Shown here piece by piece: positions 19,043 through 28,063 of a DNA stretch of 64,000 bases. Within the stretch, counting starts at the first letter, position 1. Each line of letters starts with the position of its first letter. The stretch spans positions 40,384 through 104,383 of the forward strand of contig CANRKR010000001.1 in assembly GCA_947631275.1 (NCBI GenBank), read 5' to 3'. The stretch comes from an uncultured Akkermansia sp. GTDB taxonomy: Bacteria; Verrucomicrobiota; Verrucomicrobiia; Verrucomicrobiales; Akkermansiaceae. Under the pieces are notes generated by a model that was not told the origin of the DNA, made no database searches, and worked only from the letters and a program-made list of their open reading frames with translations. A program made the translations under genes and the position numbers.

Positions 19043-22021
19043 CTATTTCTCCTGTGGCGCCACAACTTGAATATGCTCCTGAACAGTCGGCAAATTTTCC
19101 GCGCAGATACTCACGGTGACTGAACCTGTCTCGCCTCGTTTGGAGCGCACAATAGCGAGGATGCGACCGTTAAAGAAAGACTGATGCGGATCCTGCATAC
19201 AGGTCTGATCAATGGGGTTACCATTGCAGAACCCGATGAGTGTCGCCGGTCCCTCAATGGAGAAGCTTACCTTCCGGCAATCCGTCGGCACCACATGCCC
19301 CTCCTCATCCACCACTGACAACTCAATAAAGCTCAGATCATGCCCATCTGCAGCAATGGTGGAACCATCCACCGAAGCCTGCACTCCGACAGCCTCCCCT
19401 GTAGTCACCACCCTGTCCTCTGCCCAGAATTTGCCGCCCTTTTTCACCACCACGTGGATCTCGCCCGGTTCATAAACCACATTTTCCCACACAAAGCGGT
19501 AGGCGGTGCGGGACGTGTCACGAACGCCCTGAGGGATCTTCTCGCCCTCGTTTTTCTCATCCTTGCGGCAAACTCCCTGACTCTTACCGTTCACAAACAA
19601 CTCTGCCTCGTCGCCGGAACTGAAGCACATCACCGGCGTCACTTTTCCCTCCCTGCCCCTCCAATTCCAGTGCGGGAGAAGATGCGCAAAGCGCTCATCC
19701 GGTGACCAGCGGCTTTTGTAAAGATAGAAGGCATCTTTCGGAAAACCCGCAAGGTCAATCAGTCCGAAATACGAGCTGCGGCTGGGAGCCTTATTGCCCA
19801 TGGCCTGAAGCTGGTCCATAATCGACTGTTTCTCAGCATCGGATAATTCCTGCAGATTTCCAACATTAGAGGCGTCTTGATTGTATGGTGTAGGTTCACC
19901 GAGATAATCAAAGCCGGTCCACACATATTCCCCTGCCATGTTTGGCTCATCATCCTGCGCCTTGAACTCCACATCCCCACAATTGCCCCAGGCCACAGCC
20001 GCCACGCCATACGCACTCACCTGGAAGGCGCTTGTGCCACCGCTTCCACCCCAGCGAAGCGGGAAAACGTAAAACCCGCGTGTGCCGATGCCGGAAGCAG
20101 TTTCAGACCCGTAAACAGGTTTATTGGGCCGCCGCCTGACGTACTCGCGGTAGGTCCACGGCTTGTAGTTGAAGCCCATGACATCCAGCACATCTCCAAA
20201 GCCGTTCCATGCACCCTCGACGTTATTCACCCCCACGGTGAAGGGTCGGGTGGTATCGTACTTACGAAATTCATCGCGAAGATTGCGACAAATCTCAACA
20301 CCTGTCGCCGATGTGATTTCCGAAATTTCATTACCGCCGCTCCACATAATCACACAGGGATGATTGCGATCACGCCGCACGAAATTCTCCACATCCCGCT
20401 TCCACCATTGATCCCAGTCCCGATGATAGCCGTTCAATTTATCGTATTTCTGCGCCTTCCAGATATCAAAGAGTTCATCAAGCACGAGTACTCCCTGTTC
20501 ATCGCAAACATCAAGCGCCTCCGGCGCAGGCGGATTATGAGAAGTCCGAATGGAATTGCAACCCATATCCTTAAGTTTACGAACTTTACGCTCCCATGCT
20601 CTCCGGTGGAAAGCGGAACCTAGCGCTCCCAAGTCGTGATGTTCGCAAACGCCATTCAGCTGTACACGCTTGCCGTTGAGGTAAAAGCCATCCGGCTTCC
20701 ACTCAATACGTCGCACACCGAACCGTGTATTGCGCACCTCGGACGCGACCCCCTTTTGGGAGAGCGTCGTCGTGAGCGAGTACAGGTTCGGCTCTTCACA
20801 GCTCCACAACCTCGGACTGGGGAGGAAAAGCTGCTGCTCCACGGTACAGGATGTCCCTGGCGCCAACGTAACCCACACGGGCTTCGCTACCGCCTCTCCC
20901 ACTTTCTGTTCTACGGCAAATTCCGCCGGCGAGTCCCCGGTATTTTCGACAAACGTCTCAACCCGAACTGTGGCGTTATCGGGGGAAATCTCCGGTGTAG
21001 TCACGTAAATGCCGTTATAGGCGATGTGCGCAGGAGCAACATGCTCCAACCAGACGTGTCGGTAGATGCCGGCTCCAGGATACCAGCGGGTAGATAGAGG
21101 TTCATTGCTTGCACGCACCGCCACCAGGTTATCTTTCCCCGGGTGGAGATACGGGGTAATATCCACGCGGAAGGAAGAGTAACCGTACGCCCATTCTCCC
21201 GCCTTCCTGCCGTTCACGTACACCAGCGGATGCGACATCACACCATCAAAGTCTATGTAATAGCGATCCTTTCCCGGAGAGAAATCCTCCGCCACCTCAA
21301 AATGCTTGCGGTACCAGCCATAGCCATTCCATGGAAGCTTTCCCGTCTCATTCGGTTCATCGCGCAGGAATGGACTCTCAATCGCCCAATCGTGTGGCAG
21401 TTGCACAGGTTTGAAGGCACTCTCGTCATACCCCGGCATGGCCGGTTCCGTGGGGTCCTCCACCTTGATGGGAGAAACAAGCTTTCCATCCATTCCCGAC
21501 AGCTCAATCTCACGAACACTCGCCCACGCGCTCCGAGAAGTTCCGGGAAAAATCAATCGAAGTCTTTCAAGAGGTCGTCCTTTCATGTCAATCTGCGACG
21601 ATCCCTCGTTCTCGGACACAATCAGCTTTTCTACCACTCCCCCGGGAAAACCGAGCTCAACCTCCACTTCCTGCCTGTCTGCTTTTTCCCAGTATATCTT
21701 CAGTTCCTTCAGGGGAGTCTTTCCGTCCAGATTCAGCAGGAGAGAGTGACCCGCCTTCGCGTCGAGCGCGCACCAGCGAGTTTCCCTGTCACCATCGATA
21801 GCATGCGTCGCAGGATTTCCCTCCTGAGACCCTCCGGGAGCGTAAATCCCAACGGCCGCCCCCTCCGGGGAGAACGGGCCAAAGTAGTGGAAAGACCAAC
21901 CAAAATCGAAACATTTGCGTTCGGGTAAAACTCTTCCATCAACGGCCTCGTCCGCCGCGGAGACAATAGGAAGAGAACTCACGCAGAGTAGCACGACGAA
22001 TAATAACTTCACCAATTTCAT
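19043..22021 (-). CDS. Glycoside hydrolase family 2 (beta-galactosidase-like), secreted, with F5/8-like insertion
   Basis: Signal peptide; LNGVCEHHDLGALGSAF, MWSGGNEISE acid/base, KPVYGSETAS nucleophile region. Confidence 0.92.
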   Translation of the reverse strand: MKLVKLLFVVLLCVSSLPIVSAADEAVDGRVLPERKCFDFGWSFHYFGPFSPEGAAVGIYAPGGSQEGNPATHAIDGDRETRWCALDAKAGHSLLLNLDGKTPLKELKIYWEKADRQEVEVELGFPGGVVEKLIVSENEGSSQIDMKGRPLERLRLIFPGTSRSAWASVREIELSGMDGKLVSPIKVEDPTEPAMPGYDESAFKPVQLPHDWAIESPFLRDEPNETGKLPWNGYGWYRKHFEVAEDFSPGKDRYYIDFDGVMSHPLVYVNGRKAGEWAYGYSSFRVDITPYLHPGKDNLVAVRASNEPLSTRWYPGAGIYRHVWLEHVAPAHIAYNGIYVTTPEISPDNATVRVETFVENTGDSPAEFAVEQKVGEAVAKPVWVTLAPGTSCTVEQQLFLPSPRLWSCEEPNLYSLTTTLSQKGVASEVRNTRFGVRRIEWKPDGFYLNGKRVQLNGVCEHHDLGALGSAFHRRAWERKVRKLKDMGCNSIRTSHNPPAPEALDVCDEQGVLVLDELFDIWKAQKYDKLNGYHRDWDQWWKRDVENFVRRDRNHPCVIMWSGGNEISEITSATGVEICRNLRDEFRKYDTTRPFTVGVNNVEGAWNGFGDVLDVMGFNYKPWTYREYVRRRPNKPVYGSETASGIGTRGFYVFPLRWGGSGGTSAFQVSAYGVAAVAWGNCGDVEFKAQDDEPNMAGEYVWTGFDYLGEPTPYNQDASNVGNLQELSDAEKQSIMDQLQAMGNKAPSRSSYFGLIDLAGFPKDAFYLYKSRWSPDERFAHLLPHWNWRGREGKVTPVMCFSSGDEAELFVNGKSQGVCRKDEKNEGEKIPQGVRDTSRTAYRFVWENVVYEPGEIHVVVKKGGKFWAEDRVVTTGEAVGVQASVDGSTIAADGHDLSFIELSVVDEEGHVVPTDCRKVSFSIEGPATLIGFCNGNPIDQTCMQDPHQSFFNGRILAIVRSKRGETGSVTVSICAENLPTVQEHIQVVAPQEK

Positions 22022-22111
22022 AATGAGGAGACTGTGTTGTCCAACGGGACAGGTTCGGCATTCTTCCTTACTGTAAATACGTACTCAGGCAGACTTTTCT
22101 GTCAAAGAAAA

Positions 22112-23680
22112 TTATGCACGAAGTTCTGATTCAAACTGCCGAAATTGAATTGCCTCAAGCAAATCGCCATCTTCCGGAGCTTCTCGACCGGCCAGATCCG
22201 CTATTGTGCGCGTCACGCGCAGGATGCGATCAAATGCTCGTGCTGAAAGTCCGAACTGTTCCACTGCTGCCAATAGCAGAGTCTGTTGATTCTCTGTAAG
22301 AGGACAATACTTGCGCAACTGCTTGCCGGAGAGTCGAGCATTGCAGCGGACACGAGTGTCGGCATACCGCTGCTGCTGCAAAACTCGGGCCGCTGCCACC
22401 CGAGCGCGAATGACAGCGCTGCTCTCCCCATCCGGTCGGTTCAACAGACTGGCAGGATCCACCGCTGGTATCTCAATGAGCATGTCAAAGCGATCCAGCA
22501 ATGGCCCGGAAATTTTCTTGCGGTAGCGCGCCACGTCCGCCGGTCTGCAATGGCAGGCGTGCTTCGGATCGCCCAGATAACCACAAGGACACGGGTTCAT
22601 CGCCGCAACCAGCATGAATTGGCAGGGAAAATCCATAGATCCGCTTGCACGCGATATCGTCACCACCCCATCCTCCAACGGTTGCCGCAGGGTCTCAAGC
22701 GTGCGACGACTGAACTCCGGAAACTCATCTAAAAACAGCACACCGTGGTGAGCCAGTGTGATCTCCCCGGGAGAGATCGAGCTTCCGCCACCCATCAGAC
22801 CAACATCCGATATCGTATGATGCGGCGAGCGAAAAGGGCGTGTCTTCAGCAAACCACCCGTCTTCGGCAACAATCCGCAGACGGAGTGAATAGTGCTGAT
22901 TTCCAATGCCTCTTCATGCGTCATCGGTGGCAAAATGCTCGGCAGACGCGCTGCCAGCATGCTCTTGCCACTGCCCGGACTGCCGCACATCAGCAGATTG
23001 TGCCCACCCGCCGCCGCAATCTCCATCGCACGCCGGGCGTAAGGCTGACCTTTAATCTCATCGAAGTCCGGCCCGTCCACAAACGCTCCTTCCTCCGGAG
23101 GAAGATCCATCGATCGGCATCGCTCCGGACCCTCCAGCAACACCTCCCATGCCTCCTGTAAATTCTCCACCGGGCAGACGCGCAATCCCTCCACGACAGC
23201 AGCTTCCCGCGCATTCTCCGGAGAAAGCATGAGAAACTTCTTCCCGGCTTCCCGCGCTGCCACAGCCTGCGGCAACACACCGCGCACACCGCGCACCGTC
23301 CCGTCCAGCGCCAGCTCCCCCACAATACACCAATTCTCTACCCCTACCGGCACGCGCCGACGGAAAGCCTCCGGCATGCCGCCATAGTTGTTCTGCAGCG
23401 CCATCTCGAGCCCCAGAGCGATCGGCAAGTCAAACCCCGGCCCCTGCTTTTTCACATCCGCCGGGGCCAAATTCACAGTAGCAAGAATCTGCCCGGGGCA
23501 GAAGAAGTGGCTATTCTGCAAAGCGGCGGTGACGCGTTGCACACTCTCGCGCACGGCAGTGTCCGGCAAGCCTACCACCATAAAGCGCCCGGTATCCTCC
23601 ACCTTCTGCACGTTCACTTCCACCTGCACCTCATAACCGGTTATGCCATTAACCGCTGCGCTGTATAGTCTCGAAATCAT
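22112..23680 (-). CDS. YifB/ComM-family Mg-chelatase-like AAA ATPase
   Basis: Walker A MCGSPGSGKSML; GVLFLDEFPEFSR; AMNPCPCGYLGD. Confidence 0.93.
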   Translation of the reverse strand: MISRLYSAAVNGITGYEVQVEVNVQKVEDTGRFMVVGLPDTAVRESVQRVTAALQNSHFFCPGQILATVNLAPADVKKQGPGFDLPIALGLEMALQNNYGGMPEAFRRRVPVGVENWCIVGELALDGTVRGVRGVLPQAVAAREAGKKFLMLSPENAREAAVVEGLRVCPVENLQEAWEVLLEGPERCRSMDLPPEEGAFVDGPDFDEIKGQPYARRAMEIAAAGGHNLLMCGSPGSGKSMLAARLPSILPPMTHEEALEISTIHSVCGLLPKTGGLLKTRPFRSPHHTISDVGLMGGGSSISPGEITLAHHGVLFLDEFPEFSRRTLETLRQPLEDGVVTISRASGSMDFPCQFMLVAAMNPCPCGYLGDPKHACHCRPADVARYRKKISGPLLDRFDMLIEIPAVDPASLLNRPDGESSAVIRARVAAARVLQQQRYADTRVRCNARLSGKQLRKYCPLTENQQTLLLAAVEQFGLSARAFDRILRVTRTIADLAGREAPEDGDLLEAIQFRQFESELRA

Positions 23681-23699
23681 AGAAAGGGAGTATAAAGGC

Positions 23700-24332
23700 T
23701 CATCTTACCACAACGACCGAACCGACGGCCAGCTTTTCGAAGAGTATGCTGCAAGCCTCCGGCGGAATGCGAACGCAACCATGCGAAGCCCCACTCCGGT
23801 AGACGCTGCCGACGTGCATCCCAATCGCGCCATTGAAGCGCATCCAGTATGTCATGAGGGCCCCCTTGAAATGAGTACCGGCAGGAGCCCTCTCCCCGGA
23901 CGAGGCATCAGACTTCACGATCTCATCTCTCGCATTCACCCAACTGCCGTAAAGGGAGGAACGGTGCTCGCGCTGTTTTTCAGAGATGCGAAAGCGACCA
24001 CGCGGAGTCTCATGCCCTCCCACCCTGCCGGAGCAGATGGGAAAATCCATCGCAATCTGGTCGTGAATGAAGAGACGTCCACGCTGCTCGGCCAGCAGGA
24101 TCTCCACGCGGGAATGGCGTGGATCGTGCAATTGCAGAGCTCTGCCGCGCCACATATCGCGCGACATACTGTAATTCGGACTATTGATAAACTCCTCAAA
24201 CGTACGGGCCACGCGCTTATTTTTGCTGGCAAGTTCCCATTCATCGGCGCTCATGGAAGAACGCCCTTCCACCTGCTTACAAGCTGACAAGCAGAGCAAG
24301 AGCAAAAGGATAAGCGAAAGGAAGATTCTCAT
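23700..24332 (-). CDS. L,D-transpeptidase (YkuD) lipoprotein
   Basis: Lipobox LLLLCLSAC; SGASHGCVRIPPEAC catalytic motif HGCVR. Confidence 0.87.
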   Translation of the reverse strand: MRIFLSLILLLLLCLSACKQVEGRSSMSADEWELASKNKRVARTFEEFINSPNYSMSRDMWRGRALQLHDPRHSRVEILLAEQRGRLFIHDQIAMDFPICSGRVGGHETPRGRFRISEKQREHRSSLYGSWVNARDEIVKSDASSGERAPAGTHFKGALMTYWMRFNGAIGMHVGSVYRSGASHGCVRIPPEACSILFEKLAVGSVVVVR

Positions 24333-24335
24333 AAA

Positions 24336-25655
24336 TCAACGTTCCCGGTATGATTCTATTCTGGCGGCAAATTCCCTCGGTAAAATCGCTCGCACAATGA
24401 TGTCGTTCCCCTCGTACTCCGCAGAGATAACTTTTCCGTCCCGGTGCATCACCGCCAACAACCGCGCTTCCGCCTGTGGAATGCGGTAGGTAGCGGTCTG
24501 CACCCGATGAGAAAGCGCCTCCACACACGCCGCCAACAGCTCTTGCATTCCTTCACCTCGCACGACACTCATCGGTACACAAGGAGTATCCTCCGCGGCA
24601 AACTTCAACCGAGCTAGCATTTCTGAGCGTTCTTCCTCTTTCAGCCTGTCAAGCTTATTGCACACAAGAATGACAGGCTTATCCCCCACACCTAACTCCG
24701 CAAGCACCGAACAAGTCGTCTCGTAATGCCTCTGTGCTTCCGCATCACTCGCGTCCACCATGTGGATGAGGAGATCTGCCACCACAGCCTCTTCCATGGT
24801 TGACTTAAATGCCTCCACCAGACGATGAGGCAGGTTGCGGATAAAGCCCACCGTATCGGTGATCACCATCGGCTGCCCATCCGGAAGTTCAATCTTGCGA
24901 CTCGTCGTGTCCAGCGTGGCAAACAAAATATCCTGGGCCAACACTCCGGCATCCGTCAGAGAGTTGAGCAGACTGGATTTACCGGCATTCGTGTAGCCAA
25001 CAATGGCCGCAGTTGGAATACCTCGGCGCGTTCGTTCTTTTCGTTGTGTAGCGCGCTGGCGGCGCACCACTTCTAACTCCCGGCGGATGGTCTCAATGCG
25101 CTCGTGAGCAAGACGCCGATCCACCTCAATCTGCTTCTCCCCCTCGCCACGGGCAGCCGCTCCTCCCCCCTTCCCTCCCCCGGATCCGCCCCTCTGACGA
25201 TCCAGGTGCTGCCACATGCCGACCATGCGCGGCAGGGCGTATTGCATACGCGCCAAATCCACTTGCATCACGGCCTCACGGGTGCGAGCCCGCTGTGCAA
25301 AGATGTCAAGAATAACCTCCTCTCGATCCTTTACCGGCACACCGACCAGACTCTCCCACTCCCGTTGCTGGGAAGGGGAAAGCATATTATCGATGACCAG
25401 ACAATCTGCCTGCAGCTCACCAACAAGGGCCTGCACCTCCGCTGCTTTGCCGATGCCGCAGAGGTACTTCGCCTGCAATTCACGGGTCCACACCACACGA
25501 CTCTCTATGATGCCGAAACCGAGATTGGACACAAGATCTACCAGCTCCTCCAGCAGGGCGTCCCTCTCCCTGCTTTTCTCGCCCGGCAATCCGATCCCCA
25601 CCAGCAGAGTCCGCTGCGGTTTTGTTTCTGTTTTCTCACGGATATCAAAGGACAT
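24336..25655 (-). CDS. hflX: GTPase HflX
   Basis: AIVGYTNAGKSSLLNSLT, DTVGFIRNLPHRLVEAFKST. Confidence 0.95.
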   Translation of the reverse strand: MSFDIREKTETKPQRTLLVGIGLPGEKSRERDALLEELVDLVSNLGFGIIESRVVWTRELQAKYLCGIGKAAEVQALVGELQADCLVIDNMLSPSQQREWESLVGVPVKDREEVILDIFAQRARTREAVMQVDLARMQYALPRMVGMWQHLDRQRGGSGGGKGGGAAARGEGEKQIEVDRRLAHERIETIRRELEVVRRQRATQRKERTRRGIPTAAIVGYTNAGKSSLLNSLTDAGVLAQDILFATLDTTSRKIELPDGQPMVITDTVGFIRNLPHRLVEAFKSTMEEAVVADLLIHMVDASDAEAQRHYETTCSVLAELGVGDKPVILVCNKLDRLKEEERSEMLARLKFAAEDTPCVPMSVVRGEGMQELLAACVEALSHRVQTATYRIPQAEARLLAVMHRDGKVISAEYEGNDIIVRAILPREFAARIESYRER

Positions 25656-25682
25656 GTCCTCTGGATCTGCCTTAACTTTGCT

Positions 25683-25820
25683 TCAATCAAAACGCTGAGA
25701 ATGCGTCACCGGCACGTCGCGCAGATAGTCGCTGTTTCCTTTGCAGGAGCACTCCCCGCAAGCCGTGAGCAGTCCCGCTCCCATCACCACACAAAGCCCC
25801 GTGAAAAAAAACGTCTTCAT
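25683..25820 (-). CDS. Small (45-aa) putative lipoprotein, not in the supplied ORF list
   Basis: Manual translation MKTFFFTGLCVVMGAGLLTACGECSCKGNSDYLRDVPVTHSQRFD*; LTAC lipobox. Confidence 0.6.
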   Translation of the reverse strand: MKTFFFTGLCVVMGAGLLTACGECSCKGNSDYLRDVPVTHSQRFD

Positions 25821-25982
25821 ACCCCGTCATTCAAGCCTATTTCGCCCCATAAATCAAGTACAAAGTCGAGCACATCAGAGCGAACGCCCGCCAAATGCGA
25901 ATGCTTTTGCACGAGGTCTCCCACGCGACCGATGAAAACGGCGTGGAATTTGCGCCTATTCCCGGCACATAAATACACTGCG

Positions 25983-26630
25983 TTATCGCCAGGAGCGAAT
26001 GTTGGAGATGTTGTCTTCGTTGTCGCCCTTGTCGTCTTTACAATCACCAAGAGCGTCTGCGCCGAGGGAGTAGATATCAAAATCCGGGTTGACACCTTCG
26101 CCGGGCTCTTTGGTTTCTGCATTTTTCATCTCGTAACCGAGCCGATATCGATAAATCCCTCCCCACGGGTCAAGTATCACAAAGGATTTCTTCTTTTTCT
26201 TCTTGCCAGTCTGCTTGATCGCTTTTCTAATGGCGGGGATACCATTGACAACCTCGCTCATGTTTTTGATGTCCTCAATTGGAACAATCCCATCGCAATA
26301 AGGAGCAAGTCGTTCTCCTGTTGCTTTCTCGATGTCGGCTTCTCCATCACCGTCTGCATCGCAACTCAGCATGGTGTATAGGACATGCGAACTCCATTCG
26401 TTACCGTTGCCACCTGGCAGTATGTCACCATAGTCGGTGCGGTATGCATTCAAACCTGTTTCTAACTGAGCCACCTGTATCTCCGCTGTTTTGTTCATCT
26501 CTCGGTTGTTGATCATACCGGCAGCCTGCCAGGTCATGGCGCCCAATACGGCAAGAATCGCGATAACCACGAATACCTCAACGAGGGTGAATCCATGCGT
26601 GGCAGGAACGGACGAATGATGAAGTCTCAT
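25983..26630 (-). CDS. Type II secretion major pseudopilin-like (GspG-type) protein
   Basis: Prepilin motif HGFTLVEVFVVIAILAVLGAMTW; C-terminal DPWGGIYRYRLGYEM. Confidence 0.8.
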   Translation of the reverse strand: MRLHHSSVPATHGFTLVEVFVVIAILAVLGAMTWQAAGMINNREMNKTAEIQVAQLETGLNAYRTDYGDILPGGNGNEWSSHVLYTMLSCDADGDGEADIEKATGERLAPYCDGIVPIEDIKNMSEVVNGIPAIRKAIKQTGKKKKKKSFVILDPWGGIYRYRLGYEMKNAETKEPGEGVNPDFDIYSLGADALGDCKDDKGDNEDNISNIRSWR

Positions 26631-26696
26631 AAAAAATGTAAATTGGACACAGAAAACGCTACACGGAGTCTGGACGAACTGAGCTTCCGACGCCGA

Positions 26697-27986
26697 TTAT
26701 ACGTTCTTAATAATTTCCATCATGGGCATGAACATAGCGAGCACGATGCTGCCGACCACTACGGCGAGGCCTACGATCATGAGGGGTTCCAGCATAGCTG
26801 TGAGAGCCGTGACGGAATTGTCCACCTCCTCATCATAGACATCTGCCACGCGCATAAGCATTTCCGGCAATCTACCCGTCTCTTCGCCCACATCCACCAT
26901 GGAGAGAACCATGGGTGGAAAAATATTGCTCGTAGTCATGGGAGTGACAATCGACTCACCCTCCCGAACAGCGTCGTGTACTTTTGAAACGGCGTCGGCC
27001 ACAATGATATTGCCGGAAGTATCGCGAGTGATATTGAGGGCTTGCAGGATAGGCACACCAGAGGAGACCAGCGTACCAAAAGTACGGGAGAAACGAGCAA
27101 CGGCGTTCACTTGGTTAAGGTGACCAAGCTTGGGTATTTTCAGCATCATGTTATCTACCACGCGACCGCCTTTCGGCGTGCGGCGCCAAAGAGTGAGAAA
27201 GACAATAGCCCCCACGATGAGCGCAATAGCAAGAAAAGCATTCGGCACAAAGGGGATGACATCCGTGGCCATACAGTTATCCGAGAAGTTGAAGACAAAC
27301 TGTGAAAAAGCGGGCAGTTCCATATTTTGTCCCTCAAACATCTGCTTGAATTTCGGCACAATGACGAGCATGAGGAAAACGAGGATGCCCACGGCGATAA
27401 CCATAATGATCATAGGATAAACCATCGCAGACACGATCTTGCCGCGCAATTTACCTGCCTTCTCCTGGTATTCGGCAAGGCGCTTTAGCACAACTTCCAG
27501 AACGCCGCCGATCTCACCGGCTTTCACCATGTTTACGAAGAGGCGATTAAAAAGTTTTGGAAAGGTGGAAAGGGCGTCTGAGAAAGTGGAGCCACCCTGT
27601 ACAGCATCTGCCAGGGAGCCTATGGTAGCGCGCAGATTAGGGTTCGGTTCCTGTTTGTTGAGTACCTGCAAACTTTGAAGCAACGGCAGACCAGCATCAA
27701 TCAGCGTAGCAAGTTGGCGCGAGAAAATCATGAGCTCTTTTTGACTCACACTGGCTCCTGCTTTGCCTTGTCCGGACTTTTTTTTGCCTCTGGATTTCTT
27801 GCCGGAAGAATCCTGAGCTTTTTCTGCCCGAGCCGGAGAGGAGGCCGCGTCCGCCTCCACGCATTCGCGCACGAGCAATCCCTGCGCACGCACCATTTCC
27901 ATGGCTGCTATCTTGTTGTCAGCCGAGACGATTCCGGTTTTTTCTGCGCCGTTCTGGTCAAGCGCGGTATATTTGAAATTAGGCAT
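26697..27986 (-). CDS. Type II secretion/type IV pilus inner-membrane platform protein (GspF/PilC); start trimmed to MPNFKYTALD
   Basis: MPNFKYTALDQNG, ELMIFSRQLATLIDAGLPLLQSL; three TM segments. Confidence 0.92.
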   Translation of the reverse strand: MPNFKYTALDQNGAEKTGIVSADNKIAAMEMVRAQGLLVRECVEADAASSPARAEKAQDSSGKKSRGKKKSGQGKAGASVSQKELMIFSRQLATLIDAGLPLLQSLQVLNKQEPNPNLRATIGSLADAVQGGSTFSDALSTFPKLFNRLFVNMVKAGEIGGVLEVVLKRLAEYQEKAGKLRGKIVSAMVYPMIIMVIAVGILVFLMLVIVPKFKQMFEGQNMELPAFSQFVFNFSDNCMATDVIPFVPNAFLAIALIVGAIVFLTLWRRTPKGGRVVDNMMLKIPKLGHLNQVNAVARFSRTFGTLVSSGVPILQALNITRDTSGNIIVADAVSKVHDAVREGESIVTPMTTSNIFPPMVLSMVDVGEETGRLPEMLMRVADVYDEEVDNSVTALTAMLEPLMIVGLAVVVGSIVLAMFMPMMEIIKNV

Positions 27987-28063
27987 AAGATGAATGAGAT
28001 GAATTAAGAGATGCAGGAAGCGGAGTTGTTGGCTTTTTCGTGATGGTATTTCGACGCATAAGA

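Noticed and set aside
25104-26381. 425-aa plus-strand ORF across hflX and the pseudopilin gene
   Set aside because: Antisense to two well-supported genes; low-complexity composition, no motifs.
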